A stretch of DNA of 64,000 nt, from contig NZ_WKKA01000007.1 of assembly GCF_009674885.1 (NCBI RefSeq), positions 124,001-188,000 of the forward strand. The letters are read 5' to 3'. How positions within the stretch are numbered: position 1 is the stretch's first letter; every line of letters begins with the position of its first letter. Made by a program: the position numbers and the translations under genes. Source of the stretch: Paracoccus sp. S-4012. GTDB lineage: Bacteria; Pseudomonadota; Alphaproteobacteria; Rhodobacterales; Rhodobacteraceae. Of the stretch, positions 56,758 through 64,000 are shown one piece after another. The notes below the pieces were generated by a model. That model was not told where the DNA came from. It made no database searches and saw only the letters and a program-made list of their open reading frames with translations.

Positions 56758-57611
56758 GCGCCATCGACGGCTTGCCGCCCCTGCGCGAGGTGATCGCGCG
56801 GCATGACCTGCAGGCGAAGAAGCAGCTCGGCCAGAACTTCCTGCTGGACCTCAACCTCACCGCCCGCATCGCGCGGGCGGCGGGCGACCTGACGCAATGC
56901 GACGTGCTGGAAGTCGGCCCCGGTCCCGGCGGCCTGACGCGCGGGCTGCTGGCTGAGGGCGCGCGGCATGTGCTGGCGATCGAGAAGGACGCCCGCGCCA
57001 TCCCGGCGCTGGAGGAGATCGCCGCGGCCTACCCGGGGCGGCTGACGGTGATCCACGGCGACGCGCTCGAGGTGGACCCGCTGGCGCATCTGGCGCCGCC
57101 GATCCGGGTCGCGGCGAACCTGCCCTACAACATCGGGACCGAGCTTCTGACCCGCTGGCTGACGCCATCCGAATGGCCGCCCTTCTGGATGTCGCTCACG
57201 CTGATGTTCCAGAAGGAGGTGGCCGAGCGGATCGTGGCGAAGCCGGGCGGCAGGGCCTATGGCCGCCTCGCCGTGCTGGCGCAGTGGCGGACCGAGGCGC
57301 GGATCGTGCTGACCCTGCCGCCGCAGGCCTTCGTGCCGCAACCCAAGGTCGAGTCGGCCGTGGTGCATCTGACGGCGCTGCCGGGGCCGCGCTTTCCGGC
57401 CGATGCGAAGGTGCTGGAGGAGGTGACGCGCGCGGGTTTCGGCCAGCGGCGCAAGATGCTGCGGGCGAGCCTGCGCGGGTTGCACCCGCAGATCGAGACG
57501 CTGCTGTCGGAGGCGGCGATCGCGCCGACCGCGCGGGCCGAGGAAATCCCGCTCGAAGGCTTCTGCACGCTCGCGCGCGGCCTGAAGGCAGCGCGCGAGG
57601 CGGGGCGGTAG
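56754..57611 (+). CDS. ksgA: 16S rRNA dimethyladenosine methyltransferase KsgA
   Basis: 285 residues. [18 protein letters not shown], the SAM-binding motif [15 protein letters not shown] (about 56-69), and motif [16 protein letters not shown] (about 120-133) define KsgA, which dimethylates two adjacent adenosines near the 16S 3' end during 30S maturation. ATG at 56754 inside the pdxA stop. Last gene of the lptF operon; convergent with the DUF4167 gene. Confidence 0.96.
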   Translation: MSAIDGLPPLREVIARHDLQAKKQLGQNFLLDLNLTARIARAAGDLTQCDVLEVGPGPGGLTRGLLAEGARHVLAIEKDARAIPALEEIAAAYPGRLTVIHGDALEVDPLAHLAPPIRVAANLPYNIGTELLTRWLTPSEWPPFWMSLTLMFQKEVAERIVAKPGGRAYGRLAVLAQWRTEARIVLTLPPQAFVPQPKVESAVVHLTALPGPRFPADAKVLEEVTRAGFGQRRKMLRASLRGLHPQIETLLSEAAIAPTARAEEIPLEGFCTLARGLKAAREAGR

Positions 57612-57612
57612 C

Positions 57613-58437
57613 TTATTCGGAGGTCGCGGTCTCGTCCGGTGCGTCGGCGGCCGCCGCGGTCTTGCGCGGGGCCCGCGGGCGGGTCGTCGCGCGGGGCTGG
57701 CGGGCCGGGGCCGCAGGCTCGGCCCGGGCCTCGTCAGCGGCGGGAGCGGGCTGCCCGGCCGCGGCTTCGGCGGCCGGGACCTCGGCGCGGGCCTCGGGCA
57801 GCTCCACCGGGCCGCCCTCGTCCTCGCCGCCGACCGCGTCGGGAAGGCCGCCCTCGCCGCGCGCGGCCCAGGCCTGCCACGGCGGGGTGCCGGCATCGGC
57901 GGGGCCGTTGCCGCGATCCTCGCGGCGGTTGTCGTCGCGGCGGTCGCTGTCGCGGCGGCGGTCGTCACGCGGCTGGCGATCCTCGCGCGGACGCTCGTCG
58001 CGCTGCTGGCGGTCATCGCGCTGCGGACGCTCATCGCGCTGCTGGCGGTCGTCGCGGCGGTCATCGCGCGGCTGACGGTCGTCCCGCTGGGCGCGGTCGT
58101 CCCGCGGCTGGCGGTCGTCGTCGCGCCCGCCGTCGTCGTCGCGCTGCTGCGGGCCCTGCCCGCCGCCCTGCTGCTGCTGGCGTTCGGCCTGCTCGCGCAT
58201 CGCCTCGCCCAGCATCCGCGTGTAGTGCTCGGCGTGCTGCAGGAAGCTCTGCTCGGCCACGCGGTCGCCCGAGAGCTGCGCGTCGCGGGCGAGCGTCAGG
58301 TATTTGTCTATGATCTGCTGCGGCGTGCCGCGGACCTTGCCCTCGGGGCCGGAGCTGTCGAACACGCGGTTGACAACATTGCCCAGCGGACGCTGGCGGT
58401 TCGACTTGTTGCGCGAACGGGACTTGGATGATCTCAT
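57613..58437 (-). CDS. DUF4167 protein with long Arg/Asp repeat region
   Basis: 274 residues. The N-terminal DUF4167 domain (about 1-85) is basic (SSKSRSRNKSNRQRPLGNVVNRVFDSSGPEGKVRGTPQQIIDKY) and continues as LTLARDAQLSGDRVAEQSFLQHAEHYTRML, suggesting RNA binding. It is followed by a Gln run and a repetitive Arg/Asp/Gln region (about 99-175), then an Ala/Pro/Glu tail ending in a basic AT-hook-like stretch. The domain is specific to alphaproteobacteria; function unknown. It ends one base from ksgA, tail to tail. Confidence 0.88.
   Translation of the reverse strand: MRSSKSRSRNKSNRQRPLGNVVNRVFDSSGPEGKVRGTPQQIIDKYLTLARDAQLSGDRVAEQSFLQHAEHYTRMLGEAMREQAERQQQQGGGQGPQQRDDDGGRDDDRQPRDDRAQRDDRQPRDDRRDDRQQRDERPQRDDRQQRDERPREDRQPRDDRRRDSDRRDDNRREDRGNGPADAGTPPWQAWAARGEGGLPDAVGGEDEGGPVELPEARAEVPAAEAAAGQPAPAADEARAEPAAPARQPRATTRPRAPRKTAAAADAPDETATSE
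57913..58143. repeat. Degenerate tandem repeats coding for RDDRQ-type units
   Basis: Repeated GGCGGTCGTCGCG-type units on the plus strand encode about fifteen RDDRQ/RDERP/RDDRR variants in the DUF4167 protein. Unit length varies around 15 bases, with no unique spacers. Confidence 0.7.
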
Positions 58438-58840
58438 GTGCTCGTCTGTCGGTCAGGGATCCAGCCGGCGGCATGGAGGTTCGGGTCGGCCCTGCACCCT
58501 GCGCGCGGCCGCGGGCGTTTTACCCGTGGCGACAAGCGGCAGTGTGTCGGCTGACCCGTGCGGCGGCGCGAAAGCACCCCGTCACGACCTTTGGAGTAAC
58601 CACGCCGATGCCGCGTTACAAGCCGAAAACGCAGCCGCGCGCCGGAAAATCGCGAAAAACCCTCCGAAGCGGCCGAGATTGACCGGGGACGACGGGTCAA
58701 GCCCGCACCTGCCTGCCCGAAAAGTCCTCGCAGACATTCTCAGAGTTTTTTGCTCGCCTATTATGGACACCCCCTGCTTGCGGGATTAGGCAGCGGTTCG
58801 GCCCGCGTGCTGCGGACTGCCAGACCGAAAGGATTTCCCG
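58438..58840. other. 403-bp divergent intergenic region
   Basis: Separates the DUF4167 gene from the siderophore transporter. Small open frames here lack coding character. It holds TATTAT at 58759-58764, a good -10 for the transporter without a clear -35, in a T-rich patch (58745-58751). No perfect palindrome or iron-regulator box (Fur, RirA or Irr type) could be recognised. Confidence 0.5.
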
Positions 58841-59740
58841 ATGCGATCCCTCGCCCTCGCGCTCGCCCTGACGGCGGCGCATGCGGTGCCCGCCGCGGCC
58901 CAGGACGTGACCATCCCCACCGCGCAGGGCGAGGCGACGGTGCCCGCCGCGCCGGAGACCATCGCCGTGCTGGACCTCGGCGCGATCGACACGCTGCAGG
59001 CCCTCGGCGTGGCGCCGGACGCGGCGCCGGACAGCAACCTGATCGACCACATCGCCGAGGCCATCGCCGGCGCGGTGAAGGTCGGCACGCTGCAGGAGCC
59101 GAACCTCGAGGCGCTCGCGGGCGTGGGTCCCGACCTGATCGTGGTCGCCAACCGTTCGGCCACGCAGAAGGACGCGGTCTCGCAGGTCGCGCCGGCGATC
59201 GACATGACCGTGGACGGCGCGAATCTGGTGGCCGACACCAAGGCCCGGCTCGCCGCCTTCGCGCAGCTCTACGGCAAGGGGGCCGACGGCGAGGCGCTGC
59301 TGGCGCTGCTCGACGAGAAGCTGGCCGCGGTCGCGGCGGCGGGCGAGGGCAAGGGCACGATGCTGGTCGTGCTGACCAACGGGCCGAAGATGTCGGCCTA
59401 TGGCCCCGGCTCGCGCTTCGGCTGGGCCTATGACGTGACCGGCCTCACCCCGGCGGTCGAGACGCTCGACGCCACGGCGAACCACGGCGACGCGATCAGC
59501 CACGAGTTCATCGCGCAGGCCAATCCCGACTGGCTCTTCGTGCTCGACCGTGGCGCCGCGATCGGCGCCGACGTGCAGTCGGCCGAAGCCACGCTCGACA
59601 GCGCGCTGGTGAAGGGCACGACCGCTTGGACCGAGGATCAGGTCGTCTATCTCCCGGCCAGCAACGTCTATCTCTCGGCCGGCGGCTACACCTCGCTGCT
59701 CGAGATCCTCGACAGCCTTGAGGCGGCGCTCGCGGGATGA
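58841..59740 (+). CDS. Iron-siderophore ABC transporter, periplasmic binding protein
   Basis: 299 residues: a signal peptide (about 1-20, AAA-QDV) and a FepB/FatB-type periplasmic binding domain (ETIAVLDLGAIDTLQALGV, PNLEALAGVGPDLIVVANRSA, HEFIAQANPDWLFVLDRGAAI). It resembles the FatB/YclQ/CeuE group for catecholate or carboxylate siderophores. AAAGGA lies nine bases before the ATG. First gene of a four-gene coupled operon; no TonB receptor is nearby. Confidence 0.9.
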   Translation: MRSLALALALTAAHAVPAAAQDVTIPTAQGEATVPAAPETIAVLDLGAIDTLQALGVAPDAAPDSNLIDHIAEAIAGAVKVGTLQEPNLEALAGVGPDLIVVANRSATQKDAVSQVAPAIDMTVDGANLVADTKARLAAFAQLYGKGADGEALLALLDEKLAAVAAAGEGKGTMLVVLTNGPKMSAYGPGSRFGWAYDVTGLTPAVETLDATANHGDAISHEFIAQANPDWLFVLDRGAAIGADVQSAEATLDSALVKGTTAWTEDQVVYLPASNVYLSAGGYTSLLEILDSLEAALAG

Positions 59741-60690
59741 GGTTCGCCGCCGGTCTCGGCCTCGCGGCGCTGCTGGCGCTGATGCTGGTCAGCCTCGGGG
59801 TCGGGGCGGCCGAGATCTCGGTGCGGCAGGCGCGCTCGGATGCCTGGACGATGCTCGTGCTGATGGAGTCGCGGCTTCCGCGGACGCTGGCGGTCGCGCT
59901 CGCCGGGGCGGCGCTCGCCGTCTCGGGCACGCTGATCCAGAGCCTGGTGCGCAACCGCTTCGTCGGGCCGGACACCACGGGGACGAGCGAAAGCGCCGCC
60001 CTCGGCCTCCTCGCGGTGACGATCCTGGCGCCGGCCTCGCCCATCTGGGTGAAGATGGTCGCCGCCAGCTTCGCCGCGATGGCCGGGACCGCGCTCTTCA
60101 TCGTGGTGATCCGCCGCCTGCCCCGGCGCGAGGTCATGCTGGTGCCCATCGCGGGCTTGGTGCTGTCGGGCGTCCTCGGCTCGATCGTGACCTGGATCGC
60201 CTGGCAGGCGGACCTGCTGCAATATGTGGGCGTCTGGATGAGCGGCGAGTTCTCGGGCGTGACGGCGGGGCGCTACGAGCTTCTGTGGGTCGCGGGCCTC
60301 GCCGCCGGGCTGGCCTGGGTGGGCGCCGACCGCTTCGCCATCCTCTCGCTCGGCGACGGGGTGGCGACGGGGCTGGGCCTCTCGACAGCGAGCGTCATGC
60401 GCTTCGGCCTCGTCGTCGTGGCGGTCGTCTCGGCCCTCGTCGTGACCACGGTGGGCATGGTGCCCTTCCTCGGGCTGGTCGTCCCGAACATCGTCGCCCG
60501 CGTGATGGGCGACAACCTGCGCGCCTCGCTGCCGGTGGTGGCGGCCAGTGGGGCGGGGCTGCTGCTGGCCTGCGACATCATCGGCCGGCTGCTGATCGCG
60601 CCCTACGAAATGCCGGTCAGCGTGATTCTCGGCGTCCTCGGCGCGCTGATCTTCCTCGTCCTCCTCTACCGCCGGCCGGCCCATGCCTGA
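59737..60690 (+). CDS. Iron-siderophore ABC transporter permease (FecCD family, first)
   Basis: 317 residues, about nine membrane helices. FecCD pattern: SRLPRTLAVALAGAALAVSGTLIQSLVRNRFVGPDTTG near the N-terminus and FLGLVVPNIVARVMGDNLRASLPVVAASGAGLLLACDIIGR near the end, the latter containing the ATPase-docking region. Starts in the stop of the binding-protein gene (ATGA). FatD/YclN-like. Confidence 0.92.
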   Translation: MRFAAGLGLAALLALMLVSLGVGAAEISVRQARSDAWTMLVLMESRLPRTLAVALAGAALAVSGTLIQSLVRNRFVGPDTTGTSESAALGLLAVTILAPASPIWVKMVAASFAAMAGTALFIVVIRRLPRREVMLVPIAGLVLSGVLGSIVTWIAWQADLLQYVGVWMSGEFSGVTAGRYELLWVAGLAAGLAWVGADRFAILSLGDGVATGLGLSTASVMRFGLVVVAVVSALVVTTVGMVPFLGLVVPNIVARVMGDNLRASLPVVAASGAGLLLACDIIGRLLIAPYEMPVSVILGVLGALIFLVLLYRRPAHA

Positions 60691-61642
60691 GCGCGCCTCA
60701 TGGCAGGTGATCGCCGGGCTGACGGGGTTGCTGGTCCTGTCGTCGCTGGTCTGGATGTTCCAGGGCATCGGCGGCGGCAATCGCAGCTTCATCCTGACGC
60801 TGCGGGCCACGAAACTGGCGGGACTCATCACCGTGGGAGCCTCCATCGCCATCGCCACGGTGCTGTTCCAGACCGTCGCGGCGAACCGCGTGCTGACGCC
60901 CTCGATCATGGGCTTCGACGCGCTCTACCTGCTGCTCCAGACGCTGCTGGTCGCGAGCGTTGGCATCACCGGCTTCGCCATGCTGGACCCGACGCTGAAG
61001 TTCCTGGCCGAGATCGCCGTCATGGTCCTGCTGGCGGGGCTGCTGTTCGGCACGCTTCTGGGCCGTGGCGCGCGGGACATCCCGCGCACGATCCTCACGG
61101 GCGTGATTCTGGGCGTGCTCTTCCGGTCGATCAGCGGGTTCGTGTCCCGCATCCTCGATCCGAACGCCTATGCCGTGGTCCAGAGCGTCAGCTTCGCCAG
61201 CTTCGGCAGCATCAACGCCTCGCTGCTGCTGCCCGGCGGACTGATCGCGGCGGGGATGATCGCCGCGGCCTTCGCGCTCTCGTCGCGGCTCGACGTGCTG
61301 GCCCTCGGGCGGACGGCGGCGGTCTCGCTCGGGCTCCGGCACCGGCGGATGGTGCTGCTGACCCTCGCCCTCGTCGCGGTGCTGGTCTCGGTCTCCACAG
61401 CCCTCGTCGGCCCGGTCGGCTTCTTCGGCCTGCTGGTCGCGGGCCTCGCACACGGCGCCGCCGCCAGCGACCGCCACGCGGCGCTGCTGCCCATCGCCGG
61501 GCTGATCGGCGCCCTCATCCTCGTCGCCGGCCAGACGATCTTCGAGCGCGCCATGAGCCAGCCCGCCACCCTCTCGGTGGTGGTCGAGTTCGCGGGCGGG
61601 CTGTTCTTCCTCTACCTGCTGATGAAGGGACGGATCCGATGA
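60683..61642 (+). CDS. Iron-siderophore ABC transporter permease (FecCD family, second)
   Basis: 319 residues, about nine helices, with LRATKLAGLITVGASIAIATVLFQTVAANRVLTPSIMGFDALY and GPVGFFGLLVAGLAHGAAASDRHAALLPIAGL. Together with the previous gene it forms the heterodimeric channel (FatC/YclO-like). It overlaps the first permease by 8 bases and the ATPase by ATGA. Confidence 0.92.
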   Translation: MPERASWQVIAGLTGLLVLSSLVWMFQGIGGGNRSFILTLRATKLAGLITVGASIAIATVLFQTVAANRVLTPSIMGFDALYLLLQTLLVASVGITGFAMLDPTLKFLAEIAVMVLLAGLLFGTLLGRGARDIPRTILTGVILGVLFRSISGFVSRILDPNAYAVVQSVSFASFGSINASLLLPGGLIAAGMIAAAFALSSRLDVLALGRTAAVSLGLRHRRMVLLTLALVAVLVSVSTALVGPVGFFGLLVAGLAHGAAASDRHAALLPIAGLIGALILVAGQTIFERAMSQPATLSVVVEFAGGLFFLYLLMKGRIR

Positions 61643-62457
61643 TCGAGATTCACGACCTGCACTATCGCGTGGGCGCGGCCCCGATCCTCAGCGACATCAG
61701 CCTCAGCCTGCCCGAGGGCAGCCTGACCGCGCTGATCGGCCCCAACGGCGCCGGCAAATCGACGCTGCTGCGCCTCATGGCCCGGCTCGAGCCGCTGCAG
61801 TCCGGGCGGATCACCGTCGAGGGCCTCGACCTCGCCACCACGCCGACCGACGCGATGGCGCGGACGCTGGCGATCATGGGCCAGCAGAACAGCGTCGCCA
61901 GCCGGTTGCGGGTGCGCGAGCTGGTCGGCTTCGGCCGCTGGCCCCACCATCAGGGCCGCCCCCGCGCCGCCGACCGCGAGGCGGTGGAGGCCGCGATCGA
62001 CGCGTTCGGGCTGCAACCCTTTGCGGGCCGCTTCCTCGACGAGCTCTCGGGCGGGCAGGTGCAGCGGGCCTTCCTCGCCATGACCTTCGCGCAGGACACG
62101 GCGTGGATGCTGCTCGACGAGCCGCTGAACAACCTCGACGTGGCCCATGCCCGCGCGCTGATGGCGCGGTTGGCGCAACTGGTGCAGGACACCGGCCGCA
62201 GCGTCGTCGCGGTGGTCCACGAGGTCAACTACGCCGCCGCTTGGGCCGACCACGTCGTCGCCATGAAGCACGGCCGGATCGTGGCCCAAGGCGCCGCCGA
62301 GGCGGTGCTGACCGAGGACCTGCTGTCCGACCTCTACGACACGCCGGTCGAGGTCAGCCGCCACGACGGCCGCCCGCTGGTCCTGCACCACCACTCGCAC
62401 AGCCGCATCGCCGACCTGAGCCGCGGCCGCCTTCCCGATCGCGCCCGCCTGTCCTGA
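61639..62457 (+). CDS. Iron-siderophore ABC transporter ATP-binding protein
   Basis: 272 residues. Walker A GPNGAGKST, signature LSGGQVQRAFLAMTFAQ, Walker B WMLLDEPLNNLD and the switch His in VVHEVNYAA are intact. The C-terminus has a His cluster (LHHHSHSRI, about 248-256), which is not usual in siderophore ATPases and could bind metal. ATG at 61639. Last gene of the operon, 53 bases before tRNA-Cys. Confidence 0.93.
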   Translation: MIEIHDLHYRVGAAPILSDISLSLPEGSLTALIGPNGAGKSTLLRLMARLEPLQSGRITVEGLDLATTPTDAMARTLAIMGQQNSVASRLRVRELVGFGRWPHHQGRPRAADREAVEAAIDAFGLQPFAGRFLDELSGGQVQRAFLAMTFAQDTAWMLLDEPLNNLDVAHARALMARLAQLVQDTGRSVVAVVHEVNYAAAWADHVVAMKHGRIVAQGAAEAVLTEDLLSDLYDTPVEVSRHDGRPLVLHHHSHSRIADLSRGRLPDRARLS

Positions 62458-62510
62458 GCCACAAGCGGCTTGACCCGGGCGCGCCGAAACCCTAGCTCAC
62501 TCGGCACGGC

Positions 62511-62584
62511 GGTGGGTTGGCGGAGAGGTTACGCACCGGATTGCAAATCCGTGAAGACCGGTTCGATTCCGGTACCCACCTCCA
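62511..62584 (+). tRNA. tRNA-Cys (anticodon GCA)
   Basis: A 74-base cloverleaf: acceptor stem GGTGGGT/ACCCACC, D-arm GGCGGAGAGGTTACGC, anticodon stem CCGGA/TCCGT around TTGCAAA, T-arm GTTCGATTC, and an encoded CCA. Its 3' end faces a tyrosine recombinase gene 19 bases away, so the 3' part of the tRNA is the likely attachment site of the integrated element. Confidence 0.95.
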
Positions 62585-62602
62585 TGATTTTCCTAACTTT
62601 TC

Positions 62603-63700
62603 TCACCCGCCGCTTTCCTGTTCCGAAAGCCGTTCCGAAGTTCGCGCTCTGATCCCGGCCTGTTCTCGGGCCTCCATCGCCTGCCGCGCGCGCGCCTTCT
62701 GACGCGCCTCGTGGGTGTAGCTCCGCAACGTCGCGCTGTCCTTGTGGCCCGTCACCGACTGGATCACCTCGTCGGTCAAGCCCAGCTCGGCCAGCTCCAC
62801 CGCCGTTGCGTGGCGCAGGCCGTGAATGTCGAATCGCTCGGCCCGGATCTTCCGCCGCACCGCCATGATCTCGTCGGCAACGACGCGATAGCTGGCCGGG
62901 CCGCCGTCGAGACGCTGCACGATCGTCGGCCCGAGGTCGTGGCCCTTCACGGCCAGCCGCACCTTGGGCTCCAGCCCCGGCGTGGCGTCCAGCGCCGCCT
63001 TAAGGTCGGTCGTGATCGGCAGCCACAGCCGGGCATCGGTCTTGTTCTGGCGCACGCGGATCACGCCTTCGTCGATGTCGCTCCAGCGCATCTTGAGCAC
63101 GTCGCCGATCCGTTGCCCCGTGCCGATGCACATCTCGAACACGAGTCGGGCGCGGGTGCCGTGGGCCGCAGCCTCGCGGAACGCCTCGACCTTGCCCGGC
63201 GGCCACGGATTGCGCCCCACGGTCTTGGCCTTCACCAGCGCGACACCTTTCGCGGGGTTCTGCCCTGCCTTGATCCAGCCGAGGTCATGCGCGTGCTCGA
63301 ACAGAATGCGGAGCACCTGGACGATGTAGGAGGCGAAGCGCGCGCTGTCCTTGTTCGCGTCTCGAGCCCTGATTACGTCCTTGCGCTGCATCTTGTCGGC
63401 GGGCAGTTGCCCTAGCTTGTCCTCGATGTAGCGCAGCACGCGGTCGTAATCGGCCTTCGTCCGCGGCGCCCGGTCCTTGTAGCGGTCACTCTCGCGGTAG
63501 CTGGCGACAAACGCGCGGAAATCGCGCCCGGTCGGCATCCGCTGCTCGTCGGCCAGGACGCGGGCCAGTTCCATCTGGAACTCCGGCGTGCCGGGCCGCT
63601 CATGCAAGCGCACGCTGCGCCCGCCCCGCTCGAAATAGAGGTAGGTGCCGCTCTTGCGCTTCCGTGCGTAGACATGGGCCGGCAGGTTCCGCTTGGTCAT
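62603..63700 (-). CDS. Tyrosine recombinase / phage-type integrase
   Basis: 365 residues. An N-terminal SAM-like core-binding domain (about 58-145) precedes the catalytic domain with the full residue set: Arg197 (GTGQRIGD), Lys220, His293 and Arg296 (HGLRHA), His319 (TGHK) and Tyr328 (LRSYTH). It is oriented with its 3' end toward tRNA-Cys, the classic layout of prophages and genomic islands integrated at a tRNA 3' end. ATG at 63700 overlaps the preceding small gene by ATGA. Confidence 0.94.
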   Translation of the reverse strand: MTKRNLPAHVYARKRKSGTYLYFERGGRSVRLHERPGTPEFQMELARVLADEQRMPTGRDFRAFVASYRESDRYKDRAPRTKADYDRVLRYIEDKLGQLPADKMQRKDVIRARDANKDSARFASYIVQVLRILFEHAHDLGWIKAGQNPAKGVALVKAKTVGRNPWPPGKVEAFREAAAHGTRARLVFEMCIGTGQRIGDVLKMRWSDIDEGVIRVRQNKTDARLWLPITTDLKAALDATPGLEPKVRLAVKGHDLGPTIVQRLDGGPASYRVVADEIMAVRRKIRAERFDIHGLRHATAVELAELGLTDEVIQSVTGHKDSATLRSYTHEARQKARARQAMEAREQAGIRARTSERLSEQESGG

Positions 63701-63873
63701 CGCCGCAAGTCCGCATATCGAAGTCGTCGCAGCCCACGCTGAGTTTCGACTCTGCAGTGTCGACGGTGATCGTGCCGTCCGGGGCTGAGGGTGAACCGCT
63801 GGATCGCAAGTCCCTTCTCGCGAGCTACGTCGAGCGCCTTGCGCAGTTCCCTTTGGCTGAACCTAACCCCCAT
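63697..63873 (-). pseudogene. Small element-encoded gene with apparent frameshift
   Basis: The ATG at 63873 (GGGAGAGCGG upstream) opens a sensible small protein, MGVRFSQRELRKALDVAREK and onward to TLSP, reminiscent of short phage-island proteins that continue with an S-P-D-G-T-I motif. After TLSP the zero frame becomes Arg/His-rich and stops at 63697, overlapping the integrase start by ATGA. The +1 frame at the CCCC run (63778-63783 region) instead reads PDGTITVDTAESKLSVG, which looks like the real continuation. This is either a disabled gene, a sequencing error in the C-run, or a programmed shift. Confidence 0.5.
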
Positions 63874-64000
63874 CACCGCTCTCCCGGCGGCACGATCTTC
63901 CACCACTTCGCCTTGCGGCCGCGCTGTGGCCGACTCTCGCGATCAGCCTCGCGGATGAGCCCAGACAGCTTCAAATGGGTGCAGCCTGGCCAGACCACGC
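63873..64000 (-). CDS. Partial element-encoded protein (5' end outside window)
   Basis: The last 41 residues of an open frame that enters from the right edge and ends RKAKWWKIVPPGER, with its TGA overlapping the next gene's ATG (TGATG). Basic and Trp-containing; I do not recognise a family. The tight overlap with the following gene and the integrase indicates one operon within the integrated element. Confidence 0.55.
   Translation of the reverse strand, partial: VVWPGCTHLKLSGLIREADRESRPQRGRKAKWWKIVPPGER

Noticed and set aside
57913-58143. Repeats resembling a CRISPR array
   Set aside because: The units are about 15 bases, lack unique spacers and keep a single reading frame of the DUF4167 protein, so they are coding repeats.

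Overview
The window is a stretch of very GC-rich chromosome (about two thirds G+C by eye) from an alphaproteobacterium, most probably a member of the Rhodobacterales (Rhodobacter/Paracoccus group). The supports are the bztABCD amino-acid transporter, the lysC-ptsP pair, the infA-maf-RNase E/G-yacG operon, a DUF4167 protein, a CerI/GtaI-like LuxI with its LuxR, and a rpsM-rpsK-rpoA-rplQ operon. No plasmid or replication-origin genes are seen. Gene density is high, and many neighbours overlap by ATGA, GTGA or TGATG, which indicates translational coupling.

Layout. 1-5.7 kb: the start of an aromatic-CoA monooxygenase, a compositionally foreign gene with a HEPN RNase motif, thyX, a glyoxalase, a DEAD-box helicase and a CsbD-like protein. 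5.7-13.2 kb: an oligopeptide-binding protein, a candidate small RNA with a strong terminator, 3-hydroxybutyrate dehydrogenase, a LysR regulator facing a DUF1127 protein, a host-attachment-like protein, aspartate aminotransferase, an XRE regulator coupled to sdhE, and a MarR regulator. 13.2-17.7 kb: an ammonium transporter and the zinc-uptake locus (zur-znuC-znuB divergent from znuA across Zur-box-like sites). 17.7-27 kb: ptsP and lysC, an EamA exporter and bztABCD. 27-32.7 kb: a chain of coupled genes (crcB, rluC, HAD phosphatase, ATP12 chaperone), rarA, and a luxI/luxR pair. 32.8-35.4 kb: the end of the ribosomal alpha operon.

35.4-41 kb: a three-subunit flavin/[2Fe-2S] amino-acid or opine-type dehydrogenase, divergent from an M20 deacylase across a shared perfect palindrome, then a hydroxyacyl-CoA dehydrogenase and tRNA-Phe. 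41-49.8 kb: infA-maf-RNase-yacG, an isolated FliM/FliN-type protein, tatABC with a DUF815 ATPase, a membrane-anchored aspartic protease, holC and pepA. 49.9-57.6 kb: an outer-membrane biogenesis operon (lptF-lptG-lptD-surA-pdxA-ksgA). 57.6-62.5 kb: DUF4167 and a complete iron-siderophore ABC importer. 62.5-64 kb: tRNA-Cys with a tyrosine recombinase directly next to its 3' end, marking the left boundary of an integrated element that continues past the window.

Most of the window is ordinary core chromosome. The parts most likely to hold something new are the HEPN gene, the candidate sRNA at 7.75 kb, a family of long double-hairpin palindromes in intergenic gaps, the orphan FliM-like protein, and the edge of the integrated element, where a small gene appears frameshifted.
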